A stretch of DNA of 19,536 nt from an uncultured Clostridia bacterium (GTDB taxonomy: Bacteria > Bacillota > Clostridia > Oscillospirales > CAG-272). The stretch spans positions 1-19,536 of the forward strand of contig CAMPBZ010000007.1 of assembly GCA_946641795.1 (NCBI GenBank), written 5' to 3'. Position 1 is the first letter of the stretch; each line of letters opens with the position of its first letter. Position numbers and translations under genes: made by a program. Shown here one piece after another: positions 1-8,039 of this stretch. The notes below the pieces were generated by a model, which was not told the origin of the DNA, did not search any database, and saw only the letters and a program-made list of their open reading frames with translations.

Positions 1-394
1 ACTCGTCAAAATCATCAAAGGCGCCATTCCTGTCGCCGCACGGGAAGGGGCGCATCACCCGGCAAAACGATCCTTTCAGGCCATTCGCATTGAAGTGAAT
101 GCCGAGCTGGATGTGATCGAACCGGCAATTCGCGCCGCCGCGGCAATGCTTGCACCCGGCGGCAGAATTGCAATTATCACCTTCCACTCGCTGGAAGACC
201 GCATTGTCAAGCAAACCTTTGCAAACCTTGCTTCGGGCTGTACCTGCCCGCCCGATTTCCCGGTTTGCGTTTGCGGCAAAAAACCGGTTTTGAAAATCGT
301 TAACCATAAACCCATTACAGCGTCCACCGAGGAATTGGAGAGCAATCCCCGTTCGCGGAGCGCAAAACTCCGCATTGCCGAAAAGATCGGGTAA
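1..394 (+). CDS. rsmH: RsmH (MraW) 16S rRNA (cytosine1402-N4)-methyltransferase, C-terminal part
   Basis: This is the 3' end of rsmH; its start lies before the window and the reading frame enters at base 2. RsmH methylates N4 of C1402 in 16S rRNA using S-adenosylmethionine and is normally the second gene of the dcw cluster, after mraZ. The visible part (about 130 residues) carries the family's C-terminal signatures in order: HHPAKRSFQAIRIEVN near residue 18, LAPGGRIAIITFHSLEDRIVK near residues 49-69, the cysteine-rich CTCPPDFPVCVCGKKP segment, and the terminal NPRSRSAKLRIAEK. These match ordinary RsmH closely and nothing looks broken. The gene is followed by a 97-base pyrimidine-rich gap before the next possible start. 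In that gap CCCTCC near base 437 could pair with GGAGGG near base 479, over the next ribosome binding site; this is only a 6-base match. Confidence 0.97.
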   Translation, partial: LVKIIKGAIPVAAREGAHHPAKRSFQAIRIEVNAELDVIEPAIRAAAAMLAPGGRIAIITFHSLEDRIVKQTFANLASGCTCPPDFPVCVCGKKPVLKIVNHKPITASTEELESNPRSRSAKLRIAEKIG

Positions 395-491
395 ACTCCG
401 TCTCCTTTTCTCGCCTTTTGCGGTCATAACTTTCCAGTCCCCTCCATAAAATAAAAGGACGGAACCACCGTTTTTTGGGGGAGGGCAGGCA

Positions 492-560
492 ATGGGAAAA
501 CCGAAATTGAAGATTGCGGCGGCCGAGCCCGCCGCGCCCCAGGCGCGCCGCAAATTGTGA
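492..560 (+). CDS. Possible 22-codon leader ORF overlapping the PBP start
   Basis: A short ORF begins with ATG at 492, about seven bases after a purine-rich GGGGGAGGG ribosome binding site (near 477-485). It ends with TGA at 558-560. Its product would be 22 residues, basic, starting MGKPKLKIAAAEP and ending QARRKL, with no membrane segment. The stop overlaps the GTG start of the next gene in the motif GTGA, the usual arrangement for translational coupling. The PBP start itself has no good ribosome binding site of its own, which favours this ORF being translated. It sits where ftsL is normally found but is far too short to be FtsL. Alternatives are that it is the cytoplasmic N-terminus of the PBP, separated by a one-base frameshift or sequencing error, or that it is chance. 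I do not recognise a family. Confidence 0.4.
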   Translation: MGKPKLKIAAAEPAAPQARRKL

Positions 561-2803
561 AACGGTCGCTGATATTACTATCGGTAGCCGTTCTCTTGTT
601 TGTGGGGCTTGCCTCCCGCATTCTCATTCTGCAAACGGCGGGCTACGGCAAGTATCAGCAAAAGGTGATCGACCAGATCACAACCGAGAGCAGTGTGCGC
701 GCGTCGCGCGGGAAAATCTACGATACCAACGGCAATCTCCTTGCCGATCATATTACATCTTACCGCGTTTTCCTAGCACCCCACCGGATCGCCTACGCGC
801 AAAGCGAGGCCAACCGGAACGGCGAACAGTTGGATTACGCAGGATTGATCGCCGCCCGCCTTTCGGAGATCCTGGGCGTCAGCCGCGACCATTTGCAGGA
901 AGATCTTGCAAAAACGCGCTATCTGGACCGGACGGTCGCGCGAGACGTTGACGAAACGGTTGCCGACCGCGTGCGCGAGCTGATCCGCGATTACGGCCTG
1001 CAAAGTATGGTGGGTGTCGAGGCGGTCAACACACGGTATTATCCCTACGGTTCGCTCGCCGCGCAGGCCATCGGCTTTACCGGAAGCGACGGCGCCGGCC
1101 TTTACGGGCTGGAATACTACTACAACGATCAACTTGCCGGCGAAAACGGGCGCTATATCACCGCAAGGGACGCGCGCGGCAACGCAATGCCGGATGAATA
1201 CGAGGAGTTTTCGGCGGCAACGCCGGGGTGCGATCTGCACACCACGCTGGATGTTTTCGTACAGGCGGCGCTGGATGAGCAGGTGGAAACCGCCTATATC
1301 GAGGCGGGCGGCCAAAACCGCGCGGCGGGCATTGTCATGAACGTCAAAACAGGCGCGATCCTCGCCATGTCCACCTATCCCAATTTTGATTTGAACGATC
1401 CCTGGACGCCCGACGCGCAATCGGCGCAAAGGCTTTCCCAAAGCGGCCTTTCGCCAAACAGCCAAGAATACGCGGTGCTCCGACGGGAACTGCTTCTTAC
1501 TATGTGGTCCAACAAAGCCATTACCGAGTCCTACATTCCGGGCTCTACCTTCAAGGTCATCACAGCCGCTATGGCGCTGGAAAGCGATGTTACGCGGCTG
1601 GAAGAAACCTTTCAATGCACCGGTTCCAAAAACGTGCTCGGCTTCAACATTCATTGCCACAAGCGCAAGGGGCACGGTACGCTGACCTTTGTGCAGGGCA
1701 TTCAGCAATCCTGCAACCCGGTGTTGATGACGGTCGGGCTCCGCCTGGGCGGCGACCGGTTTTACGATTATCTGGAAACCTTCGGTTTTCTTGAAAAGAC
1801 CGGCGTGGATCTGCCAGGCGAGGGCGGAAGCGTGCTGATCGACCGGGAAAACTTTACCGATTTGGACCTTGCCATCTATTCCTTCGGGCAAAACTTCAAC
1901 GTCACGCTCCTGCAACAGATCACCGCGGTTTCCGCGGTTGCAAACGGCGGGTATCTGGTCACACCGCACCTGGTGGATCACATCACCGACCCCGCGGGAA
2001 CCGTTGTTTGGAAGTTTGAGCAAGCCGAAAAGCAAACCGCCGTCAGCGCCGAGACCTGCCGCACCGTTTCCAAAATTCTGGAAGAGGGCGTTTCGGGGGA
2101 AGGTGGCGCCAAAAACGCTTATGTTGCCGGTTATCGCATTGCCGCAAAAACCGGTACTTCCCAAAAAAAGAACGCGGGCAGCGTTGGCAAATACGTTTGC
2201 TCTACCGTTGCCTATGCCCCCGCCGACGATCCGCAATACGCGGTCATCATCATTGTTGACGAACCGAGCGCCGGAATTTTGTACGGGAGCACGGTTGCCG
2301 CCCCCTACGTGGGCGCGGTGATGGAGGCCATTCTGCCGCACCTGGGCGTTGCGCCGGTCTATTCTGCCGAGGAGCTGGAAAACCGCGCGATCACAACGCC
2401 GGATTGCCGAAGTTTACCGCGCGAGGCGGCCTTGAAAACCGCGCGCGAAAGTGGATTAACGGTTTTAACGGTCGGGGAAGGCGAGCTTGTCGTCGGCCAA
2501 TCGCCAACGCCGGGAACGGTGCTGGAAAAAGAAACCGGAAAAATCATTTTGTATTTTGAAAAAGAGGTCCCGCAGCCAAACGCGGTGGTGCCGGATGTGG
2601 TCGGCAAAACGCCGGCCGAGGCGACCAAAGCATTGGCAAACGCGGGCTTGAACCTTTCTGTTTGCGGCCTGCGGAACCATTCGGGCTCCGCTGGGGTTAC
2701 AGTCATTTCTCAATCGGTTCCGCCGGACAGTGAAGTGCCGCGCGGAACGGTCGTTACAATCACGCTCCGCTCCTTGACCGACGAGGATCTTGACGAGCCG
2801 TAA
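557..2803 (+). CDS. spoVD: Class B penicillin-binding protein with PASTA domains (SpoVD/FtsI type)
   Basis: This is a 748-residue class B PBP, a D,D-transpeptidase that cross-links peptidoglycan outside the membrane, probably at the division septum as partner of FtsW. One N-terminal membrane anchor spans about residues 4-24. It is followed by a dimerisation region that includes ASRGKIYDTNGNLLA. The transpeptidase domain carries the three active-site motifs: STFK with nucleophile S330, SCN at 385-387, and KTGT at 531-534. Two C-terminal PASTA repeats lie at about 612-670 and 678-738, the arrangement of Bacillus SpoVD and PBP2X. The GTG start at 557 overlaps the stop of a 22-codon ORF and lacks a strong ribosome binding site, so translation is probably coupled. 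Only one class B PBP gene is present in this cluster, so it may serve vegetative division (FtsI role) as well as, or instead of, sporulation. The choice of symbol is therefore tentative. Confidence 0.93.
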   Translation: MKRSLILLSVAVLLFVGLASRILILQTAGYGKYQQKVIDQITTESSVRASRGKIYDTNGNLLADHITSYRVFLAPHRIAYAQSEANRNGEQLDYAGLIAARLSEILGVSRDHLQEDLAKTRYLDRTVARDVDETVADRVRELIRDYGLQSMVGVEAVNTRYYPYGSLAAQAIGFTGSDGAGLYGLEYYYNDQLAGENGRYITARDARGNAMPDEYEEFSAATPGCDLHTTLDVFVQAALDEQVETAYIEAGGQNRAAGIVMNVKTGAILAMSTYPNFDLNDPWTPDAQSAQRLSQSGLSPNSQEYAVLRRELLLTMWSNKAITESYIPGSTFKVITAAMALESDVTRLEETFQCTGSKNVLGFNIHCHKRKGHGTLTFVQGIQQSCNPVLMTVGLRLGGDRFYDYLETFGFLEKTGVDLPGEGGSVLIDRENFTDLDLAIYSFGQNFNVTLLQQITAVSAVANGGYLVTPHLVDHITDPAGTVVWKFEQAEKQTAVSAETCRTVSKILEEGVSGEGGAKNAYVAGYRIAAKTGTSQKKNAGSVGKYVCSTVAYAPADDPQYAVIIIVDEPSAGILYGSTVAAPYVGAVMEAILPHLGVAPVYSAEELENRAITTPDCRSLPREAALKTARESGLTVLTVGEGELVVGQSPTPGTVLEKETGKIILYFEKEVPQPNAVVPDVVGKTPAEATKALANAGLNLSVCGLRNHSGSAGVTVISQSVPPDSEVPRGTVVTITLRSLTDEDLDEP

Positions 2804-2860
2804 CAAAAACAGCGCACAGCGCCGGAAGTTGCAATTCAAAACACTTTCGGAGGGCGTGCT

Positions 2861-4363
2861 ATGAAATTGGAACTCTTATGCGAGGCGGCGAACCTTCGCT
2901 GCCCGGAAGCCATCGTTGGCGCCGAGGTCTCGGCTATTTGCACCGATTCCCGGTCGGCAACCGAAAACAGTTTATTCGTTTGTATCAAAGGCCTGCACCA
3001 CGATAGCCACGCGCACATTTCCGAGGCGGCCGCGCGCGGAGCCCGTTGGGCGGTGGTGGAAAAAGGATGCGCTTTTTGCGCGCCGCAAGGCTTTCCGGTG
3101 CTGACCGCCGGGAATACCCGCCGCGCCTGCGCGCTTCTTTACAACGCGTTTTGCGGCTTTCCCACCCGGCAAATGAAGTTTGTAGGGGTAACGGGAACCA
3201 ACGGCAAAACCTCGGTAACGCACCTGTTGCGCGCCATTCTGGAAACCTCGCTTTGCAAGTGCGGCGTCATCGGTACCGTGGGGTGCCTGTCGGACGGCAA
3301 ACCGCTGGAAAACCGAATGGCAAACAAACTTGCCAATATGACCACCCCCGATCCCGCCGAGCTTTACCCAATGCTTGCGCAAATGGCGCGGGACGGCGTG
3401 GAATACGTCTTAATGGAAGCCACTTCCCACGCGCTTGCGCTGGGGAAGCTGGAACCGATCGAATTTGAAGCCGCAATTTTTACCAATTTAACGCCCGACC
3501 ACCTGGACTTTCACGGAAGTATGGAGGCCTACGCCGGGGCAAAAACCGAACTGTTCCGCAAAAGCAAACTTTCGGTAATCAACCTGGACTCCCCCTATGC
3601 GGATGAAATGATCCACGCCGCAAAGGGCAGGGTGGTCACCTGTTCGCAAACCTATCAAAAAGCCGACTATCTCGCCGAAGAGATCGCCGACCACGGTCAG
3701 GAAGGCGTTTCCTACCGCTTGATCGGGCCGCATTCCCGGCTGTCGATCCAATGTGCCATTCCGGGCGCGTTCAGCGTTGCCAACTCTATGCAGGCGGCGG
3801 TGTGCGCAAAGGAACTCGGCTTCGGCGCCGCGGCAATCAAGGATGCGCTCGCCTCGGTCGGCGGCGTAAAAGGCAGAATGGAGCGGCTCAAACTCGGGCC
3901 GACGGCAAATTTTTCGGTCATCATCGATTACGCGCACACGCCGGACGCGCTGGAAAAACTGCTCAAAACGGCGCGCGGGATCAATCCCGGCGGCCGGATC
4001 GTGCTGGTGTTCGGGTGCGGCGGCGACCGCGACGCTTCCAAGCGCCCGGTCATGGGCGCCATTGCCGAAAAGTATGCCGATTGCGTGATCGTAACCTCGG
4101 ATAACAGTCGGAGCGAAGACCCGGCCACCATCATCCGCGCCATTCTGGAAGGGATGAGCCAAAAGGAGACAATTTCGGTCATTCCCGACCGTAAAACCGC
4201 AATTGAAACCGCCGTTTTCACGGCAAAAGCGGGGGATTTGATCCTGCTTGCCGGAAAAGGGCACGAAGAATACGAAATTACAAACGAGGGACGAAAACCG
4301 TTTCACGAGCGCGAGATCGTTGCCGGGGCGCTTGCCCGCCGGGAAAGAGAGCAGCGCCAATGA
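2861..4363 (+). CDS. murE: UDP-MurNAc-tripeptide synthetase MurE (meso-DAP type)
   Basis: A 500-residue Mur ligase that adds the third amino acid to UDP-MurNAc-L-Ala-D-Glu in the cytoplasm. Visible features are the N-terminal uridine-binding domain with ICTDSR, the ATP-binding loop GTNGKTS at 112-118, the central NLTPDHLDFHGSM motif, and the C-terminal GCGGDRDASKRP and LLAGKGHEEYE motifs. Substrate choice is read from the DNPR motif of DAP-specific enzymes, which appears here as D414-N415-S416-R417. The arginine that contacts the DAP carboxylate is kept, so meso-diaminopimelate is the likely substrate, although proline is replaced by serine. A GGAGG ribosome binding site lies at 2849-2853, eight bases before ATG. 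The stop overlaps the murF start in ATGA, indicating co-translation. The length is normal for the family. Confidence 0.96.
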   Translation: MKLELLCEAANLRCPEAIVGAEVSAICTDSRSATENSLFVCIKGLHHDSHAHISEAAARGARWAVVEKGCAFCAPQGFPVLTAGNTRRACALLYNAFCGFPTRQMKFVGVTGTNGKTSVTHLLRAILETSLCKCGVIGTVGCLSDGKPLENRMANKLANMTTPDPAELYPMLAQMARDGVEYVLMEATSHALALGKLEPIEFEAAIFTNLTPDHLDFHGSMEAYAGAKTELFRKSKLSVINLDSPYADEMIHAAKGRVVTCSQTYQKADYLAEEIADHGQEGVSYRLIGPHSRLSIQCAIPGAFSVANSMQAAVCAKELGFGAAAIKDALASVGGVKGRMERLKLGPTANFSVIIDYAHTPDALEKLLKTARGINPGGRIVLVFGCGGDRDASKRPVMGAIAEKYADCVIVTSDNSRSEDPATIIRAILEGMSQKETISVIPDRKTAIETAVFTAKAGDLILLAGKGHEEYEITNEGRKPFHEREIVAGALARREREQRQ

Positions 4364-5799
4364 AAGTTTCTTTCGGAACCGGCTCGCTCACACTTGCTTC
4401 CCTTGCCGAGCGCTGTCGGGCAAAGCTCACAGTGCCGGAACAAGCAACCGTTCGCGTCAATGCGCTCTGTACCGATTCGCGCGAGGCCGACGGGCAAACG
4501 GCTTTTCTGACCCTGCCCGGCGAAAAAGACGACGGCGAAGCCCACATTGCCGAGGCGGCCGCGCGGGGTTGCCCCTGCGTGATTTGCACGCATCTTTCCG
4601 AAACGCCGGTCGCGGCCATTCAAACGCCGGATCGTCTGCAAGCCCTTTTGCGGCTTGCCAAAAGCGTTCGGGAAGAGGTTAATCCCCATTGCGTTGCCGT
4701 TACCGGAAGCGCGGGGAAGACCACAACAAAAGAGTTTATTTCATCCGTCCTTTCCCAAAAAGGCTCCGTTTTCAAAACGCCCGGAAACCACAATAGTCTG
4801 GTCGGTCTGCCGCTCGCGCTTCTGGCGTTGCGGCCGGGTACCGAATGGGCGGTGCTGGAAATGGGAATGAACCAAGCGGGCGAGATCGGGGCGCTTTCGC
4901 AAACCGTCATGCCGGATCTTGCCATCATCACCAACATCGGAAACGCGCATATCGGGCGGCTGGGTAGCCGGTACGGTATTTTGCAGGCAAAGTTGGAAAT
5001 CTTTTCCGGCCTGCGGCAAAACGGCGTGTTTCTGCTCAATTCCGACGATGAATTTCTCCGTCGTTCAGTCGGTAAAAATTTCCGCACGATTTCTCTCTCT
5101 GCCAATGGCAGAAAAGCCGACTTTTCGGCAAAGAATATCCGTGTGGAACTCCAAAAAACAATGTTTGATCTGACCTGGCGCGGCGGGGTCGAAACCGATC
5201 TTTGCCTGCCGGTTGCGGGAAGACAATTCGTAACGGCCGCGCTGTTCGCCTGTGCCGTCGGCGTTTACGCGGGCGCTTCGCCCGAAGCGATCCGCCGCGG
5301 GTTGGCCGAGGCAAAGCCGGGAAAGCTCCGCCAGCAAATTTCGGTTTGCGGCGGCGTAACGCTGATAGAGGATTGCTACAACGCCTCGCCGGAAGCGATG
5401 GAGGCGGCGCTGGATTTTCTGGATCTTTGCTGTCAGGGCAAGGGGCGCCGCGGCATTGCCGTTCTCGGCGATATGCTGGAACTGGGAAGCGAAAGCGAAC
5501 GCCTGCATTACCAAATCGGCAAACGGGTTGCCGGCGGCCGTGCCGAACTCCTTTTCACCATTGGAAAGGAGAGCGAAGCGATCGCGCGCGGCGCGCGGCA
5601 AAACGGCGTTTCTTCCCAACAAATTAAAGAAAATCCCGATCCGAACGATCTTTCCGGCCTGATCCAAACTTTGCAAACGGTCATTCGCCCCGGCGACGTG
5701 ATCTTAATCAAAGCCAGCCGCAAACTTGCGGCAGAACGGGTGGGTTCCGCACTCAAAAACTTCTTGGAGAAAAGAGGGCAGGGGCCATGCGGAATTTGA
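4360..5799 (+). CDS. murF: UDP-MurNAc-pentapeptide synthetase MurF
   Basis: A 479-residue Mur ligase that adds D-Ala-D-Ala to UDP-MurNAc-tripeptide, the last cytoplasmic nucleotide step before MraY. It shows CTDSREADGQTAFLTLPG in the N-terminal domain, the ATP loop GSAGKTT at 116-122, EMGMNQAGEIGALS, TNIGNAHIGRLGS, and DCYNASPEAMEAALDFL at the start of the C-terminal domain, followed by AVLGDMLELG. All are standard for MurF. The gene begins inside the murE stop (ATGA, 4-base overlap) and its own 3' end overlaps mraY by 13 bases, so murE-murF-mraY forms a tightly coupled unit. The N-terminal domain shares a 16-base stretch with murE (3021-3036 and 4550-4565) that encodes the same EAAAR motif. 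Confidence 0.96.
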   Translation: MKVSFGTGSLTLASLAERCRAKLTVPEQATVRVNALCTDSREADGQTAFLTLPGEKDDGEAHIAEAAARGCPCVICTHLSETPVAAIQTPDRLQALLRLAKSVREEVNPHCVAVTGSAGKTTTKEFISSVLSQKGSVFKTPGNHNSLVGLPLALLALRPGTEWAVLEMGMNQAGEIGALSQTVMPDLAIITNIGNAHIGRLGSRYGILQAKLEIFSGLRQNGVFLLNSDDEFLRRSVGKNFRTISLSANGRKADFSAKNIRVELQKTMFDLTWRGGVETDLCLPVAGRQFVTAALFACAVGVYAGASPEAIRRGLAEAKPGKLRQQISVCGGVTLIEDCYNASPEAMEAALDFLDLCCQGKGRRGIAVLGDMLELGSESERLHYQIGKRVAGGRAELLFTIGKESEAIARGARQNGVSSQQIKENPDPNDLSGLIQTLQTVIRPGDVILIKASRKLAAERVGSALKNFLEKRGQGPCGI

Positions 5800-6785
5800 C
5801 TTTGGAATACGGACTGACCGTGCTTGGAATGTTTCTTTGCACCTTGCTTGCCGAATGGCGGCTGATCCCGGTTTTGCGCTCCCATAAAGCCGGACAGCGC
5901 ATTCTGGAAATCGGGCCGCGCTGGCACAAAGCCAAGGAGGGAACGCCCACCATGGGCGGTATCGGCTTCATTCTTGCCGCGCTCATCTGTACGGTCGTTT
6001 ATATGATCCTTCGTGCCCGCCGCGGCCTTTCGCAAACCGAAATCCCGCTTGCAATGACGCTCTCGTTCGCGGCGGCCAACGGGTTGATCGGGTTTATCGA
6101 CGATTATTTCAAACTGGTAAAGCGCCGGAACGAAGGGCTCACCTGGTATCAAAAGCTCATTCTTCAAATTGCGGTTGCCGCGGCGTACGTTGCCGTTATG
6201 GGGTACACCGGCGCCGTTTCCCCGGTGGTGGAACTGCCCTTTTCCAAAGGGTGGATCGATCTCGGCTGGCTGTTCTGGCCGGCGGCGGTCGTTCTGCTTG
6301 TCGGCGTAGTCAACGGCGGAAACCTGACCGACGGGATCGACGGGCTTTGCTCGTCGGTAACGGTGGTCATCGGCGCCTTTTTCGCGCTGGTCGCCTTTGC
6401 CTGGAACGATTCTTCGGTCGGTCTTCTCTCGGCCATTCTTCTGGGCGGCGCGCTCGGTTTTCTGGTTTTCAATTTTCATCCTGCAAAGGTTTTTATGGGG
6501 GATACCGGCTCGCTGTTCTTCGGTGCTCTCGTCATCGGCGGCGCGTTTATGATCCGCGCCTACCTTGTCGGGCTGATCCTTTCGGGCGTGTTCGTCTTTG
6601 AAATGCTTTCCAGCTTTCTTCAAGTCCTGTTCTTCAAACTGACGAAGGGCAAACGGCTTTTCAAAATGGCGCCCTTCCACCATCACCTGGAAAAGTGCGG
6701 GTGGAACGAATATGCCATTGTCGCCTTCTTTTCGGCTTGCGAGGCGCTTCTTTCGGTCGCGGCCTGGTTCCTTCTGGACGCATAA
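5787..6785 (+). CDS. mraY: Phospho-MurNAc-pentapeptide transferase MraY
   Basis: A 332-residue polytopic membrane enzyme that transfers phospho-MurNAc-pentapeptide to undecaprenyl phosphate, forming lipid I on the cytoplasmic face. Signature motifs are present: KEGTPTMGGIGF near the N-terminus, the catalytic D105-D106-Y-F-K109, NLTDGIDGL with D182 and D185, FNFHPAKVFMGDTGSL, and the histidine cluster H298-H299-H300 in APFHHHLEKCG. Hydrophobic segments alternate through the whole protein in the usual pattern. The ATG lies within the last codons of murF (13-base overlap), preceded by an AGGGCAGGGG stretch that serves as ribosome binding site. The next gene is ftsW rather than murD, which commonly follows mraY. 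Confidence 0.97.
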   Translation: MRNLTLEYGLTVLGMFLCTLLAEWRLIPVLRSHKAGQRILEIGPRWHKAKEGTPTMGGIGFILAALICTVVYMILRARRGLSQTEIPLAMTLSFAAANGLIGFIDDYFKLVKRRNEGLTWYQKLILQIAVAAAYVAVMGYTGAVSPVVELPFSKGWIDLGWLFWPAAVVLLVGVVNGGNLTDGIDGLCSSVTVVIGAFFALVAFAWNDSSVGLLSAILLGGALGFLVFNFHPAKVFMGDTGSLFFGALVIGGAFMIRAYLVGLILSGVFVFEMLSSFLQVLFFKLTKGKRLFKMAPFHHHLEKCGWNEYAIVAFFSACEALLSVAAWFLLDA

Positions 6786-6798
6786 AGGGGGGCCGCCT

Positions 6799-7962
6799 AT
6801 GGAAAAAGCAAACCTGCTTTCGGGCGGGCGGAAACCGCGTGCGGCGTTTGCCGGCGTGGATCTTCCAATGGCGTTGATCGCCGCCGCGCTGATCGCTTTC
6901 GGCTGTTTGATGATTTACAGCGCTTCCTCGGTTTATGCCGAGCAATATCATCACGATCGCAATTACTTTATCGTGCGGCATTTGATCTTTGCGCTTGCCG
7001 CAGTTGGCGTTACGGCGCTTGCCGTCCGGTTTGCAACGCCCGCTTTTTGGCAAACGTTCGGCGTTTTCCTGTACGGTGCGTCGGTGGTTATGCTCCTGTT
7101 GGTGCTCGTCATCGGCAGCGATTTAGGCAGCGGCGCAAAACGCTGGCTGGATTTCGGCTTTTTCACCGTCCAGCCGTCCGAAATTGCCAAAACCGCCCTT
7201 GTGCTGTTGCTTGCAAAATATATGGCCGACCACCGGGATCGCATTGTGGGAGCCAAAAAGGGAAGCTTCCGCTTCGGCGTGCTGTACCCCGCGCTCCTGA
7301 TCGGGCTGATCCTTGCGCTGGTCGCGCTTGAAAAACACATTTCGGGGCTGATGATCATTGGCACCATCGGCATTTCGGTCATGTTCCTGGGCGGCACCAA
7401 ACTACGGTGGATCCTTTCCATCCTCGGAGTGATCGCGCTGGCAGGAACACTTTTGATCCTGCTTTTCCCCTACGCGCAGGCGCGGGTGGACACCTGGCTC
7501 CACATTGAGGAGGCCGATCCGCTCGGTTCTGCCTGGCAGACCTTGCAAGGGCTGATGGCCATTGGCTCGGGCGGGCTTTTCGGCCGCGGGTACGGAATGA
7601 GCCGCCAGAAATTCGGCTACGTTTCCCAACCGCAAAACGATTTTATTTTTACCATCGTTTGCGAGGAACTCGGCTTTTTCGGTGCGCTGGCCGTCATTGC
7701 GCTGTTTGCTCTGTTTGTTTATCGCGGCTTCAAAATTGCGCGCAACGCACCCGACGCCGCATCGTCGCTCATCGTTTACGGTCTGACATTCAAGGTGGCC
7801 TTGCAGGTCATAATGAACATTGCCGTAGTTACCAACTCTATGCCGAACACCGGCATTTCGCTTCCGTTTTTCAGCTACGGAGGTACATCGCTGATGTTGC
7901 AGATCTTCGAGGTCGGCATCATTCTTTCCATCTCCAAATTCTCCTCAAACCAAAAGGTTTGA
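6799..7962 (+). CDS. ftsW: SEDS-family peptidoglycan glycosyltransferase FtsW
   Basis: A 387-residue SEDS membrane protein that polymerises lipid II into glycan strands, working with a class B PBP at the septum. Motifs include DLGSGAKRWLD, TVQPSEIAKTALVLLLAKY, AIGSGGLFGRGYGMSRQK, QNDFIFTIVCEELGF with D281 (the position of the catalytic aspartate in RodA/FtsW), and the signature NTGISLPFFSYGGTSLM near the C-terminus. About ten hydrophobic segments are visible. I chose ATG at 6799 because an AAAGGGGGG ribosome binding site lies at 6784-6792 just after the mraY stop. A longer in-frame start at 6712 would sit deep inside mraY and has no such site. SpoVE and RodA are close relatives; the dcw location supports FtsW. 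Confidence 0.94.
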   Translation: MEKANLLSGGRKPRAAFAGVDLPMALIAAALIAFGCLMIYSASSVYAEQYHHDRNYFIVRHLIFALAAVGVTALAVRFATPAFWQTFGVFLYGASVVMLLLVLVIGSDLGSGAKRWLDFGFFTVQPSEIAKTALVLLLAKYMADHRDRIVGAKKGSFRFGVLYPALLIGLILALVALEKHISGLMIIGTIGISVMFLGGTKLRWILSILGVIALAGTLLILLFPYAQARVDTWLHIEEADPLGSAWQTLQGLMAIGSGGLFGRGYGMSRQKFGYVSQPQNDFIFTIVCEELGFFGALAVIALFALFVYRGFKIARNAPDAASSLIVYGLTFKVALQVIMNIAVVTNSMPNTGISLPFFSYGGTSLMLQIFEVGIILSISKFSSNQKV

Positions 7963-7966
7963 ACCG

Positions 7967-7988
7967 CGTTTTCGCAAAAGCGGAAACG
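7967..7988 (+). promoter_or_regulatory. Hairpin 1 in the ftsW-murG gap
   Basis: A 9-base-pair stem (7967-7975 with 7980-7988) closes an AAAA loop, with one G-U pair in the RNA. It begins four bases after the ftsW stop and has no T-run behind it, so it is not an ordinary terminator. It lies just upstream of a GAAAGG ribosome binding site at 7997-8002. Together with the next hairpin it makes most of the 77-base ftsW-murG gap structured. Confidence 0.55.
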
Positions 7989-8005
7989 AATTGAACGAAA
8001 GGAAT

Positions 8006-8028
8006 GCGCCCCCGGCTTCCGGGCGCGC
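8006..8028 (+). promoter_or_regulatory. Hairpin 2 between the Shine-Dalgarno and murG ATG
   Basis: A GC-rich stem of nine pairs in ten positions (8006-8015 with 8019-8028, one C-C mismatch at 8010/8024) closes a CTT loop. It sits exactly between the GAAAGG ribosome binding site (7997-8002) and the canonical murG ATG at 8040. Folding it would shorten the working distance between site and start from 37 bases to about 14. This suggests that the structure helps define murG translation, which is inference. Confidence 0.5.
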
Positions 8029-8039
8029 GTGACGATAAA

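Noticed and set aside
773..2341. A 522-codon open frame on the minus strand opposite the PBP gene.
   Set aside because: It runs antisense to a gene with intact catalytic motifs, has no recognisable domain and no ribosome binding site. Codon bias in the plus gene removes stops from this frame.
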